A DNA stretch of 16,052 bases from AC-9 sp051984395. Lineage in GTDB: Bacteria; Actinomycetota; Acidimicrobiia; Acidimicrobiales; AC-9. Position numbers and translations under genes: made by a program. The notes beneath the pieces were generated by a model. The model made no database searches, was not told where the DNA came from, and saw only the letters and a list, made by a program, of their open reading frames with translations. The stretch is from NCBI GenBank assembly GCA_051984395.1, contig JBPYEZ010000150.1:1-16052 (forward strand), in the 5' to 3' direction. This document shows positions 6,782 through 13,755 of the stretch, piece by piece; the first letter of the stretch is position 1; every line of letters starts with the position of its first letter.

Positions 6782-6803
6782 CTGTACCAGGCGGGGGTAA
6801 CAG

Positions 6804-7268
6804 TCAGCCGGTTCGAGCCGACGCCCCGCTGACGACCTCGACGGTGAGCTGGAACTCGACCTCGGGATGGAGCTTCACCGTGATCTCGTGCATGCCGAGC
6901 GTCTTGATGGGATCGTCCAGGACGAGGCGTCGCCGGTCGAGCTCCACGCCCGCCTGCTCGGTGACCGCCTGCGCCACGTCGGCGGCGGTGACCGAGCCGA
7001 ACAGCCGTCCCTCCGCGCCTGCTCGCACCGGTATCCGGATCGCGGTGGGCACCAGCTTGCGCGCCACGGTCTCGGCACCCTCCCGCTGGCGGGCGTCCTG
7101 GACGTCGCGGGCCTTGCGCATGGCCGCAGCCTGAGCCGTCACCCCCGGTGTCGCCGGCATGGCCTGGCCCTTCGGCACGAGGAAGTTGCGGGCGTACCCG
7201 TCGGCCACGTCGACGATGTCGCCACGCTTGCCGACACCGGTCACGTCGGCCCTCAGCACAACTTTCAC
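6804..7268 (-). CDS. rplI: 50S ribosomal protein L9
   Basis: The 154-residue L9 starts at GTG 7266-7268, which overlaps the rpsR stop as GTGA, so translation is coupled; the longer open frame upstream belongs to rpsR and ssb sequence. The L9 signature is clear near the N-terminus (GVGKRGDIVDVADGYARNFL, then VPKGQA), the rRNA-binding domain. A charged connecting helix (AAMRKARDVQDARQREGAE) follows, then the C-terminal domain (GRLFGSVTAADVAQAV to HPEVEFQLTVEVV). L9 binds 23S rRNA at the base of the L1 stalk and helps keep the reading frame. Length and domain order are normal. It is the last ribosomal gene of the block; dnaB follows after 127 bp. Confidence 0.96.
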   Translation of the reverse strand: MKVVLRADVTGVGKRGDIVDVADGYARNFLVPKGQAMPATPGVTAQAAAMRKARDVQDARQREGAETVARKLVPTAIRIPVRAGAEGRLFGSVTAADVAQAVTEQAGVELDRRRLVLDDPIKTLGMHEITVKLHPEVEFQLTVEVVSGASARTG

Positions 7269-7726
7269 TGGTCGCCGCCGCCACCTGCATCGGCGCCCAC
7301 CGGGGCCGCCGGGCGCTGCTCGCCCTCCGCGCCGGCAGGCGGCTCGGGCGGCGACGGAGCCGCACCGGCGCCATCGGGTCGCGGTGGGGCCTCGCGCTCG
7401 GGCCGCGGCACGACAGGCCTCGGCGCCCCCCGCCCGCCACGGCCGGAACGCTCGGTCATCGTGCGTTGGCTGTACGGAAGCAGTGCCAGCTCGCGTGCCG
7501 TCTTGATGGCCACGGCCACGTCGCGCTGATGCTGGGCGCAGTTGCCGCTGACCCGCCGGGCCCGGATCTTGCCCCGGTCGCTCATGAACTTCCTGAGCAG
7601 GTTGACATCCTTGTAGTCGACCCAGTCGATGTGGTCCTTGCAGAACAGGCAGACCTTCTTCTTGGTCCGGCGGCCCGCATCCTTGGAGGACCGCTTCGAC
7701 CGGTCCCGGTCTCCACCTCGCGGCAT
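7265..7726 (-). CDS. rpsR: 30S ribosomal protein S18 with a long C-terminal extension
   Basis: The first about 90 of 153 residues are a normal S18: a basic start, Cys26-Leu-Phe-Cys29, IDWVDYKDVNLLRKFMSDRGKIRARR, GNCAQHQRDVAVAIKTARELALLPY. The CxxC pair followed by Cys and His marks the zinc-binding (C+) form rather than the zinc-independent paralogue that many actinobacteria also keep. S18 pairs with S6 on the 30S platform. The remaining roughly 60 residues, after SQRTM, are low-complexity Pro/Gly/Ala/Arg/Glu with no counterpart in the usual 75-90 residue protein. The ATG shares one base with the ssb stop (TGATG) and the stop overlaps the rplI GTG, so the three genes are translationally linked. 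Confidence 0.96.
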   Translation of the reverse strand: MPRGGDRDRSKRSSKDAGRRTKKKVCLFCKDHIDWVDYKDVNLLRKFMSDRGKIRARRVSGNCAQHQRDVAVAIKTARELALLPYSQRTMTERSGRGGRGAPRPVVPRPEREAPPRPDGAGAAPSPPEPPAGAEGEQRPAAPVGADAGGGGDQ

Positions 7727-8196
7727 CAGAAAGGCTCCTCGCTGTGGTCGTAGCCGGAGGACTGGCCGGCACCGACGGGGCGGGGGCTACCGCCCCCGCC
7801 ACCTCCCGACCCGCCGTCACCGCCGGGACCCCGACGCTCGTTCTTGGTGACCTGGGCGGTGGCCCAGCGGAGGCTGGGACCGATCTCGTCGGCCACCACC
7901 TCGATCTTCGACCGCCGCTCGCCCTCGGCGTTCTCCCAGCTGCGCTGGTCGAGCCGACCGGTGACGATCACCCGCGAGCCCCGGACGAGGCTCTCGCTGG
8001 CGTTCTCGGCCATCTCCCGCCAGCAGACCACGTCGAAGAAGGAGGTGGCCTCCTCCCACTCCTGGGTCTGACGGTTCTGCCAGCGGCGGTTGACGGCGAG
8101 ACCGAACGACGCGGTGGCCTGCCCCGTGGGGGTGAACCGCAGCTCCGGATCGCGCGTGATGTTTCCAACCAGGGTGACGTTGTTCCCATTCGCCAT
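7726..8196 (-). CDS. ssb: Single-stranded DNA-binding protein
   Basis: The 156-residue protein has a typical SSB layout. An OB-fold occupies residues 1 to about 112 (NNVTLVGNITRDPELRFTPTG, FDVVCWREMAENASESL, GSRVIVTGRL, KIEVVADEIGPSLRWA), then a Gly-rich flexible linker (about 120-145) and the acidic tip HSEEPF that recruits DNA metabolism proteins. It binds and protects single-stranded DNA at replication forks and repair sites. The gene starts 18 nt after the rpsF stop, with a GGAG-type site in the gap, and its stop overlaps the rpsR start by one base. Placement between rpsF and rpsR is the conserved bacterial order and makes it the main chromosomal SSB. Confidence 0.97.
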   Translation of the reverse strand: MANGNNVTLVGNITRDPELRFTPTGQATASFGLAVNRRWQNRQTQEWEEATSFFDVVCWREMAENASESLVRGSRVIVTGRLDQRSWENAEGERRSKIEVVADEIGPSLRWATAQVTKNERRGPGGDGGSGGGGGGSPRPVGAGQSSGYDHSEEPF

Positions 8197-8214
8197 GATT
8201 CCTCCGTTCGAAAG

Positions 8215-8565
8215 TCAGCTCGCCTCGGCCTCGGCCCTGGTCCCGGATCGACCGTTGGGACCGACCAGTCCCGCCACGCGATCGGGGAGCCGTATGACCT
8301 TGTGACGAAGCACTTCGTCAGTGAGGGAGAGCACCCGGGCAAGCTCGGTCAACGCAGCCGGCTCGGCCGTGATCTCCAGGAGGATGTAGTAGCCCTCCCA
8401 GCGATGATCGAGCTCGTAGGCGAAGCGACGCTTGCCCCAGCGGTCGACGCGGCCGAGGTTGCCCCCGCGGGAGCGGATGACCTCGGTGGCCCGGTCGACG
8501 ACCGCCCGGATGGCATCTTCCTCCAGGCTGGCGTCGAGGATGATCATGACCTCGTAGGGCCGCAT
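8215..8565 (-). CDS. rpsF: 30S ribosomal protein S6
   Basis: From ATG 8565, preceded by GGGAGGTGAG, the protein has 116 residues; the frame extends to 8601 but without a comparable ribosome binding site. It shows the S6 pattern: RPYEVMIILDASLEED, then GGNLGRVDRWGKRRFAYEL, GYYILLEITAEP, and a C-terminal DEVLRHKVIRLPDR, with a short Ala/Glu tail. S6 is a ferredoxin-like protein that binds 16S rRNA with S18 on the platform of the small subunit. It is the first gene of the rpsF-ssb-rpsR-rplI unit. The upstream leader contains a strong hairpin that may be involved in control. Confidence 0.96.
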   Translation of the reverse strand: MRPYEVMIILDASLEEDAIRAVVDRATEVIRSRGGNLGRVDRWGKRRFAYELDHRWEGYYILLEITAEPAALTELARVLSLTDEVLRHKVIRLPDRVAGLVGPNGRSGTRAEAEAS

Positions 8566-8609
8566 CAGCGACTCACCTCCCTCTGGACCCGACGCATGCA
8601 CGTCCGGGG

Positions 8610-8626
8610 CCCCGGTCCATCCGGGG
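8610..8626 (-). promoter_or_regulatory. Hairpin in the rpsF leader
   Basis: On the minus strand CCCCGG, a 5-nt loop ATGGA, and CCGGGG form a perfect 6-bp GC stem, about 45 nt before the rpsF start. A second CCCCGG copy (8604-8609 complement) directly follows, allowing alternative pairing. Many bacterial rpsF leaders carry an RNA element bound by the S6-S18 dimer; this could be such an element or simply part of the leader. A TAACAT box (complement of 8649-8654) upstream could be the -10 of the operon promoter. Confidence 0.3.
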
Positions 8627-8740
8627 CAGGGGTGGTTGGAACCTGGTCATGTTAGTCGACGTCTGCGATTCGCTCATCTCGCCACCGAGTATGGCGCGAG
8701 GGTGTGACACACGTGATGAATGGCTTCGGACGGCGCGACT

Positions 8741-8763
8741 CCGGGGGAGCTGAGGTCCCCCGG
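8741..8763 (-). terminator. Hairpin terminator candidate after panB
   Basis: Perfect 8-bp inverted repeat CCGGGGGA (8741-8748) and TCCCCCGG (8756-8763) with a 7-nt loop, beginning 5 nt beyond the panB stop codon in the direction of panB transcription. There is no U tract after it, as is common for terminators in GC-rich actinobacteria. It would separate panB from rpsF. Confidence 0.5.
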
Positions 8764-8768
8764 GTCGA

Positions 8769-9701
8769 TCAGCGGGATTCGCGGCCCGCGTCGGTGGATC
8801 CGACCTCGACGATGCCAACCGGGACCGCGTCGGATGGCGCGGTCGGCCGCCCGGGATTGGCCGCAGACCACAGACTCGCAGCCACCTCGTCCTTCAGGTG
8901 GTAGCTCTCGGCGTCGGCGGGGAAGCGACCGGCCCGGACATCGGCCGCGAACGTCGTGATGGCGGCCGAGGCATCTGCTGCCAAGGTCGCGTAGCGACGC
9001 ACGAACTTCGGAGTCCTGCGCTCCTCCAGACCGACCAGGTCGTGGAACACCAGCACCTGGCCGTCGCACCAGGGGCCGGCACCGATCCCGATCGTGGGGA
9101 TCTCCACCGCCTCGGTCACCATCCCGGCGACGACGTCCGGTATGCCCTCCAGCACGATGGCGAAACAGCCGGCTTCCTGCAGCGCGCGGGCGTCAGCCAG
9201 CAGCGTCCGCGCCGCCTCGGCCTCGCGGGCCTGAACCGTGAATCCCCCCATCACGTGCATGGACTGGGGTGTCAGACCCAGATGTCCCATGACCGGGATC
9301 TCCGCGTCGACCAGAGCGGTCACCATGCGGGTCCGTCGACGCCCGCCTTCCAGCTTGACCGCCTGGGCGCCGGCCCGAACCAGGGCGGAGCCGTTGCGCA
9401 CGGTGTCGGCCTCGTCGACGTGGTAGCTCATCCACGGCAGGTCGGCGACCACGAGAGCTCCGGGCCCGGCTCGCCTCACCGCGGCAACGTGATGAGCCAT
9501 GTCGTCGACGGTCACCTGCAGCGTGTCGTCATAGCCGAGGACGACCATGGCGACAGAGTCGCCGACCAGGATCAGATCGACGCCCCCTTGATCGGCGATG
9601 CGCGCCGTCGGTGCGTCGTACGCCGTGACCATCACCAACGGCGGGCTCCCCGTCGCCCGCTTGCGCGTTCGCACGGCGGGAACGGTCCCTTGCTGAGCCA
9701 T
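8769..9701 (-). CDS. panB: 3-methyl-2-oxobutanoate hydroxymethyltransferase (ketopantoate synthase)
   Basis: PanB transfers a hydroxymethyl group from 5,10-methylenetetrahydrofolate to 2-oxoisovalerate, the first committed step toward pantothenate and coenzyme A. From ATG 9701, with a near-ideal GAAGGAGG site upstream, the protein has 310 residues; an in-frame ATG at 9728 is less well placed. The TIM-barrel motifs are complete: VMVTAYDAPTARI, VGDS with metal ligand Asp48, VVADLPWMSY with Asp87, AVKLEGG with Lys116 and Glu118, MGHLGLTPQS with His140, VLEGIP with Glu185, and IPTIGIGAGP. A tail of about 45 residues follows the usual end of the barrel. panC and panD are not in the window. It is divergent from the small Cys4 gene and followed by a hairpin. 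Confidence 0.96.
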   Translation of the reverse strand: MAQQGTVPAVRTRKRATGSPPLVMVTAYDAPTARIADQGGVDLILVGDSVAMVVLGYDDTLQVTVDDMAHHVAAVRRAGPGALVVADLPWMSYHVDEADTVRNGSALVRAGAQAVKLEGGRRRTRMVTALVDAEIPVMGHLGLTPQSMHVMGGFTVQAREAEAARTLLADARALQEAGCFAIVLEGIPDVVAGMVTEAVEIPTIGIGAGPWCDGQVLVFHDLVGLEERRTPKFVRRYATLAADASAAITTFAADVRAGRFPADAESYHLKDEVAASLWSAANPGRPTAPSDAVPVGIVEVGSTDAGRESR

Positions 9702-9749
9702 GCCAGCCTCCTTCCCGTCCAGCGCCACTCGGCTGCCGGCGGTAGCCCA

Positions 9750-9759
9750 AGTGTACTGT
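9750..9759. promoter_or_regulatory. Overlapping divergent -10 boxes between panB and the Cys4 gene
   Basis: The ten bases AGTGTACTGT contain TACTGT on the plus strand (9754-9759) and TACACT on the minus strand (complement of 9750-9755), both fitting TANNNT. The plus-strand box ends 7 nt before the GTG at 9767, the spacing expected for a leaderless transcript. The minus-strand box would start panB mRNA near 9742, giving a leader of about 40 nt. Only one polymerase could occupy the site at a time. Confidence 0.35.
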
Positions 9760-9766
9760 CAGCCTG

Positions 9767-9955
9767 GTGGAGCGCGTGTGCGAGAACTGCGCCGGCGAGG
9801 ACGACGAGCTCGTAGCCGTGCACCGCCTCTATGTGGTGCCGGAGTCCTGGGACACGCCCGGCTCGACGACCAGAGTCGAGGAGAGCGAGCTCTGGTGCTT
9901 CTCCTGCCGATCGCTCTACCCCCACGAGCCCGCCGAGGGGGCTCCCGAGACCTAG
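9767..9955 (+). CDS. Small four-cysteine (zinc-ribbon-like) protein of unknown function
   Basis: The 62-residue product starts at GTG 9767 with VERVCENCAG and carries two CxxC pairs, Cys5/Cys8 and Cys44/Cys47 (LWCFSCRSLYP), separated by an acidic stretch containing LVAVHRLYVVPESWD. That arrangement fits a single zinc ribbon. No signal peptide or membrane segment is present. It matches no family I can name. There is no good ribosome binding site, but a TACTGT box 7 nt before the GTG suggests a leaderless mRNA. The gene is divergent from panB and convergent with the DUF5318 gene, 42 bp apart. The cysteine spacing and the promoter position make it more likely real than a chance frame. Confidence 0.6.
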   Translation: MERVCENCAGEDDELVAVHRLYVVPESWDTPGSTTRVEESELWCFSCRSLYPHEPAEGAPET

Positions 9956-9997
9956 GACCGCCATCCGGGCCCGGAACGGGACACCGGGAGCGGCGGG

Positions 9998-10408
9998 TCA
10001 GGTCCGGTAGCGCCCACCCACGAGGAACATCTTCGCCAGGTGGTTCCACGAGCATTCGGGGCACACCTCGACGACGTAGCAGGCGAGCTCGCTGGCCCGC
10101 TGTGACAGCTTGGCCAGCTCCTGCTCCGTCGCCAGGCATCTCCCGCTCGGTGGGAGCCGGGGCCCGAAGGCGAACGAGACCAGGACGAGCTTGGCCTCCT
10201 CGCAGATCGGGCAGTCCTCGCCGGTCGACGTGCCGACGTTCCTGGCGGCGCGCAGCAGCTCGGGCTGAGCGTCACAGACGTCGAGACGCGACATCCGTCC
10301 CCGTTTGAGCTCACTCACCACCGCGTTGCGAGCAAGGCGGTAGTCGATGTCGCCCGACAGACCGGACGACGGGCGGCGGCCCCGCAGCGACTGGGGGTGC
10401 AAGCTCAC
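9998..10408 (-). CDS. DUF5318 family protein
   Basis: The 136-residue protein shows the DUF5318 pattern: DYRLARNAVVSELKRG, then RLDVCDAQPELLRAARNVG, a CPIC pair (Cys66, Cys69) in DCPICEEAKLVLVSFAFG, and YVVEVCPECSWNHL with Cys116/Cys119. The four cysteines probably hold one zinc ion. The family is actinobacterial and of unknown biochemical function; in mycobacteria it lies beside padR-ino1, as it does here. The start is GTG 10408; a TAGCCT box (complement of 10415-10420) ends 6 nt before it, consistent with a leaderless transcript, and no ribosome binding site is obvious. It is divergent from padR across 229 bp that contain an operator-like repeat. Confidence 0.9.
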   Translation of the reverse strand: MSLHPQSLRGRRPSSGLSGDIDYRLARNAVVSELKRGRMSRLDVCDAQPELLRAARNVGTSTGEDCPICEEAKLVLVSFAFGPRLPPSGRCLATEQELAKLSQRASELACYVVEVCPECSWNHLAKMFLVGGRYRT

Positions 10409-10414
10409 GGCGCC

Positions 10415-10420
10415 AGGCTA
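10415..10420 (-). promoter_or_regulatory. Candidate -10 box (TAGCCT) for leaderless DUF5318 gene
   Basis: On the minus strand TAGCCT fits TANNNT and is followed by 6 nt and the GTG start, placing the transcription start at or next to the first base of the start codon. The upstream -35 region is GC-only and matches no consensus. Confidence 0.35.
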
Positions 10421-10504
10421 CCGCCCCCCGCCCCACCCCAATCCCTGGCGAGTCGGGTCCCAGGACGGCTCGCAGCCCCGCCCGGTCGGCGACCGGCCCC
10501 GACC

Positions 10505-10541
10505 TTGCTACCATGTCGATATATCGATTCGATACATCGAT
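10505..10541. promoter_or_regulatory. Promoter/operator candidate for padR-ino1 (tandem near-palindromic repeat)
   Basis: An AT-rich island in GC-rich surroundings. TCGATATATCGAT (10516-10528) is followed directly by TCGATACATCGAT (10529-10541), two 13-bp copies with one mismatch. The first contains a 12-bp perfect palindrome, and the junction TATCGATTCGATA (10522-10534) is a perfect inverted repeat around one base. A TTGCTA hexamer at 10505-10510 could be a -35 element, with the -10 inside the second copy. PadR-family repressors usually bind AT-rich dyads in their own promoters, so PadR autoregulation here is a reasonable inference. Confidence 0.5.
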
Positions 10542-10637
10542 CCTCGCTGACGCGGGGTCGACGGGCAGGCAGGTGGTCGAAGCCTCCCGTCGCCACGTCC
10601 GGAAGCGGGGCGGCGACAGGACGGGACGGAGCGCGAC

Positions 10638-11294
10638 GTGCTGGAGATGGCCATCCTCGGCCTCCTGAAGGAAAGGGAGCTCCACGGCTACGAGCTGAAG
10701 AAGCTGCTCGGCGAGACGCTCGGGCCACTGTCGAGCGTCTCGTTCGGCTCCCTCTACCCCGCCCTCGCCCGCCTCGAGGCCGCCGGCGCGGTGAAGGCGG
10801 TCGAGGCGAACCGGCCCATCGCCAGCATTCCGATGACCGGCTCCCTCGGCGGAGAGCGGGCCGCCTACCGGGCCCGGGGCGTGATGCGCGGAAGCCGGGG
10901 GAAGAAGGTCTACGGGATCACCGAGCAGGGCCAGCGGCTGTTCGAAGAGCTGTTGGTGGCCGACGCCGAGTCGGCGGGTGACGACCGCAGCTTCACCCTC
11001 CGGCTCGCCTTCGCCCGCCACCTGCCGCCAGAGGGGCGGCTGGGCCTTCTGGAACGCCGGAGAGCTCAGCTGGTCCAGCGGCTGGCCAAGACGCGACAGA
11101 CCATCAAGTCCGGGCGCGAGCGCCTGGACGCCTATACGCGCTCTCTCGTGGAGCACAACACCGAGACCACGGAGCGGGACATCTCGTGGATCGATCGCCT
11201 CATCGCCGCCGAGCGCAGCTCGGCCCGGCGTGGGGGGCGGACACCACCTGGGAAACGTCGGCAGACCGCCGAGACGGAGGACAAGAACCGATGA
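10638..11294 (+). CDS. PadR-family transcriptional regulator
   Basis: The 218-residue protein starts at GTG 10638 with VLEMAILGLLKERELHGYELKK, the standard PadR opening, preceded by a GGAG element. The winged helix continues with SFGSLYPALARLEAAGAV. Between recognition helix and wing there is an insertion of about 30 residues (roughly 56-88, including GGERAAYRARG) before KKVYGITEQGQRLFEELL. The C-terminal half is a long charged helical dimerisation region (LLERRRAQLVQRLAKTRQTIKSG) ending in a basic tail. PadR proteins are usually ligand-responsive repressors. Its stop overlaps the ino1 start as ATGA, so the two are translationally coupled, and the same padR-ino1 order is known in mycobacteria. 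That suggests, but does not show, control of inositol synthesis. The ligand is unknown. Confidence 0.92.
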   Translation: MLEMAILGLLKERELHGYELKKLLGETLGPLSSVSFGSLYPALARLEAAGAVKAVEANRPIASIPMTGSLGGERAAYRARGVMRGSRGKKVYGITEQGQRLFEELLVADAESAGDDRSFTLRLAFARHLPPEGRLGLLERRRAQLVQRLAKTRQTIKSGRERLDAYTRSLVEHNTETTERDISWIDRLIAAERSSARRGGRTPPGKRRQTAETEDKNR

Positions 11295-12361
11295 GCAAGA
11301 TCCGGGTCGCCATCGCCGGAGTCGGCAATTGTGCCAGCGCCCTCGTGCAGGGCATCGAGTACTACCGCGACGCCGAGCCAGAAGAGACGGTTCCGGGCCT
11401 GATGCACGTCGTGCTCGGTGGCTACCACGTCGCCGACGTCGAGGTCGTGGCGGCCTTCGACGTGGACGCCAACAAGGTGGGCCTCGACCTGAGCAAGGCC
11501 ATCTACGCCGGACACAACAACACCATCCGGTTCGCCGAGGTGAGCGAGCTGGGGGTGACGGTGAGCCGTGGTCCCACCCTCGACGGCCTCGGGAAGTACT
11601 ACCGCCTCGAGATCGAAGAGTCACCGGCGGAGCCCGTCGACGTCACCGAGGTGCTGCGGCGTACCAGGGCCGACGTCCTCGTCGGCTACCTCCCGGTGGG
11701 GTCCGAGGAGGCGCAGCGTCATTACGCCTCTGCCTGCCTCGAGGCCGGCGTGGCCTTCGTCAACGCCATACCGGTCTTCGTCGCCAGCGACCCCGAATGG
11801 GCCCGGCGCTTCACCGAAGCGGGGGTGCCGATCATCGGAGACGACATCAAGAGCCAGGTCGGTGCGACCATCGTGCACCGCCTCCTGGCCCGCCTCTTCG
11901 AGGACCGGGGAATTGCCCTCGACCGCACCTACCAGCTCAACGTCGGCGGCAACATGGACTTCAAGAACATGCTGGAGCGGGAGCGGCTCGAGTCCAAGCG
12001 GATCTCCAAGACCCAGTCGGTGACGAGCCAGATCGAGCACGGGATCCGGGACGACGACATCCACATCGGTCCCTCCGACCATGTCAGCTGGCTGGCCGAC
12101 CGCAAGTGGGCCTACCTGCGGCTCGAGGGCCGCAACTTCGGCGACGTCCCGTTGAACATGGAGCTCAAGCTGGAGGTCTGGGACTCGCCGAACTCCGCTG
12201 GTGTGATCATCGACGCCGTTCGTTGCGCCAAGATCGCCCTCGACCGCCAGCTCGGTGGACCTCTGTTGGGGCCGTCGGCCTACTTCATGAAGTCGCCTCC
12301 CGCGCAGTACAGGGACGACGACGCCCGGGAGATGGTGGAGCGCTTCGCCGACGGTCAGTGA
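11291..12361 (+). CDS. ino1: Inositol-3-phosphate synthase (actinobacterial type)
   Basis: This NAD-dependent cytoplasmic enzyme converts glucose 6-phosphate to 1D-myo-inositol 3-phosphate, the precursor of phosphatidylinositol and, in many actinobacteria, of mycothiol. The 356-residue protein starts at the ATG overlapping the padR stop. It has the Rossmann loop (KIRVAIAGVGNCASALVQGI), FDVDANKVGLDLSKAI, the NTIRF segment, GYLPVGSEEAQRHYA, FVNAIPVFVAS, IIGDDIKSQVGATI with the expected catalytic lysine region, and NVGGNMDFKNM followed by ESKRISKTQ. The C-terminus (AYFMKSPPAQ) is typical. Length agrees with the short bacterial/actinobacterial form rather than the roughly 500-residue eukaryotic form. 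The last 7 bp overlap the 3' end of the convergent cca gene. Confidence 0.96.
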   Translation: MSKIRVAIAGVGNCASALVQGIEYYRDAEPEETVPGLMHVVLGGYHVADVEVVAAFDVDANKVGLDLSKAIYAGHNNTIRFAEVSELGVTVSRGPTLDGLGKYYRLEIEESPAEPVDVTEVLRRTRADVLVGYLPVGSEEAQRHYASACLEAGVAFVNAIPVFVASDPEWARRFTEAGVPIIGDDIKSQVGATIVHRLLARLFEDRGIALDRTYQLNVGGNMDFKNMLERERLESKRISKTQSVTSQIEHGIRDDDIHIGPSDHVSWLADRKWAYLRLEGRNFGDVPLNMELKLEVWDSPNSAGVIIDAVRCAKIALDRQLGGPLLGPSAYFMKSPPAQYRDDDAREMVERFADGQ

Positions 12362-13746
12362 GCCCGGGGCGAACGCTCCTTCCACCATTGGGACAACCGG
12401 CGTCTGGCCTCGGCCTCTCCGAGAGGACCCTCGTCGAGTCGTAGCTCCAACAGGAAGTCCCGCGCTTCTCCCACCTCGGGCCCGGGACGAAGCTGCAGCT
12501 GCTCCATGATCTGGTGGCCGTCGAGGTCGGGTCGGATCGTGTCGAGCTCCTCCTGGGCTCGCAGCTCTTCCAGGCGGCGCTCCAGTTCGTCCATGCGTCT
12601 GGACAACGCCCGGGCCTTGGTGGCGCTGCGAGTCGTGCAGTCGGCCCGAGTCAGCTCGTTGAGCCGGTCGAGCAGCGGTCCCGCGTCGCGCACGTAGCGG
12701 CGGACGGCGCGATCCGTCCAACCCATCCGGTAGGTGTGGAACCGCAGGTGCAGCTCGACCAGTCGCGTGACGACCTCGACATCGTCGTTCGGATAGCGCA
12801 GCGCTCGCATCCGATCACGGGCCAGGCGCGCACCGACGACCTCGTGGTGGTGGAACGAGACCCCGTCGGTACCGATGCGGCGGGTCGCCGGCTTGCCCAC
12901 GTCGTGCAGGAGGGCAGCCAGCCGGAGGAGGCGATCCGGGCGGGCCCGCTCGACCACGGCGATCGTGTGGGCCAGGACGTCCTTGTGGCGGTGCACCGGA
13001 TCCTGCTCGAGCGCCAGGGCCGGAAGCTCCGGCAGGAACTCGCCGGCCAGACCCGTGTCGCACAGGAACCACAGACCGTCGGTCGGATCGGCGACGGTCA
13101 CCAGCTTGTCCAGCTCGTCGCGGATGCGCTCGGGCGAGACGATCCCGAGCCGGTCGTGCAGCTGGCGCACGGCGGCGACGAGCTCAGGCTCCGGCGCCAG
13201 GCCGAACCCGGCGATGAACCGCGCCGCTCGCATCATCCTGAGCGGGTCGTCGCCGAAGGAGACATCGGGGGAAAGCGGCGTGCGGAGCCTGCGCTGCGCG
13301 AGATCCTGGAGCCCTCCGAAGGGATCGATGAGCTCGACCGCCGGGAGTCGCAGGGCCATGGCGTTCACCGTGAAATCGCGCCGCGACAGGTCGGTCTCCA
13401 ACTCCTTGGCGAAGCGGACGGCCGGCTTGCGCGAGTCGGGCCGGTAGACCTCGGCGCGGTGCGTCGTGATCTCGTTGCGGCGTCCCTTGTAGCGAAAGCC
13501 CACCGTGCCGAAGGCCTTGCCCTGCAACCACACGGCATCGGCCCATCCCCGCACGAGACGCTCGACCTCCTCGGGCGGGGCGTCTGTCGTGAAGTCCAGA
13601 TCCACGTCGCCAAGATCGCCTTGCCGGTCGGCGATGGCGTCACGAACCGTGCCACCGACCAGATAGAGCTGCCGACCGGCGGCGCTGAAGCGCTCCGCCA
13701 GCTCTGATGCCTCGTCGATGAGCGGCGCCAGCCGCTCGGGGATCAC
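12355..13746 (-). CDS. cca: CCA-adding tRNA nucleotidyltransferase with HD domain
   Basis: The enzyme adds or repairs the 3'-terminal CCA of tRNAs without a template. The 463-residue protein has the class II nucleotidyltransferase head: LVGGTVRD (29-36), DVDLDF with metal-binding Asp49 and Asp51, RRDFTVNAMA (122-131), DPFGG and DDPLRMMRAARF. An HD-type domain follows, with LLHDVGK (His281-Asp282) and HHHEVVGAR. The tail is charged and helical (RRMDELERRLEELRAQEEL). Mycobacteria have the same enzyme (annotated pcnA or cca). The start is GTG 13746, with GAGGACC upstream, only 9 nt after the stop of the deacetylase-like gene, so the two are cotranscribed. Poly(A) polymerase activity is the main alternative for this fold, but the motif set favours CCA addition. 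Confidence 0.93.
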   Translation of the reverse strand: MIPERLAPLIDEASELAERFSAAGRQLYLVGGTVRDAIADRQGDLGDVDLDFTTDAPPEEVERLVRGWADAVWLQGKAFGTVGFRYKGRRNEITTHRAEVYRPDSRKPAVRFAKELETDLSRRDFTVNAMALRLPAVELIDPFGGLQDLAQRRLRTPLSPDVSFGDDPLRMMRAARFIAGFGLAPEPELVAAVRQLHDRLGIVSPERIRDELDKLVTVADPTDGLWFLCDTGLAGEFLPELPALALEQDPVHRHKDVLAHTIAVVERARPDRLLRLAALLHDVGKPATRRIGTDGVSFHHHEVVGARLARDRMRALRYPNDDVEVVTRLVELHLRFHTYRMGWTDRAVRRYVRDAGPLLDRLNELTRADCTTRSATKARALSRRMDELERRLEELRAQEELDTIRPDLDGHQIMEQLQLRPGPEVGEARDFLLELRLDEGPLGEAEARRRLSQWWKERSPRAH

Positions 13747-13755
13747 GCGCGGTCC

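Noticed and set aside
6677..6803. tRNA or small gene between rplI and dnaB
   Set aside because: No cloverleaf or credible frame is present; the stretch is better explained as promoter and operator DNA.
6804..7820. 338-codon extended version of rplI
   Set aside because: The extra N-terminal residues overlap rpsR and the end of ssb out of frame; L9 plainly starts at the GTG overlapping the rpsR stop.
9964..9975. Palindrome TCCGGGCCCGGA between two convergent genes as a bidirectional terminator
   Set aside because: It has no loop bases, leaving only a 4-bp stem once a loop is made, and no U tract follows on either strand.
12514..13707. 397-codon plus-strand open frame
   Set aside because: It is fully antisense to the CCA-adding enzyme, whose motifs are unmistakable; the plus-strand translation shows no domain.
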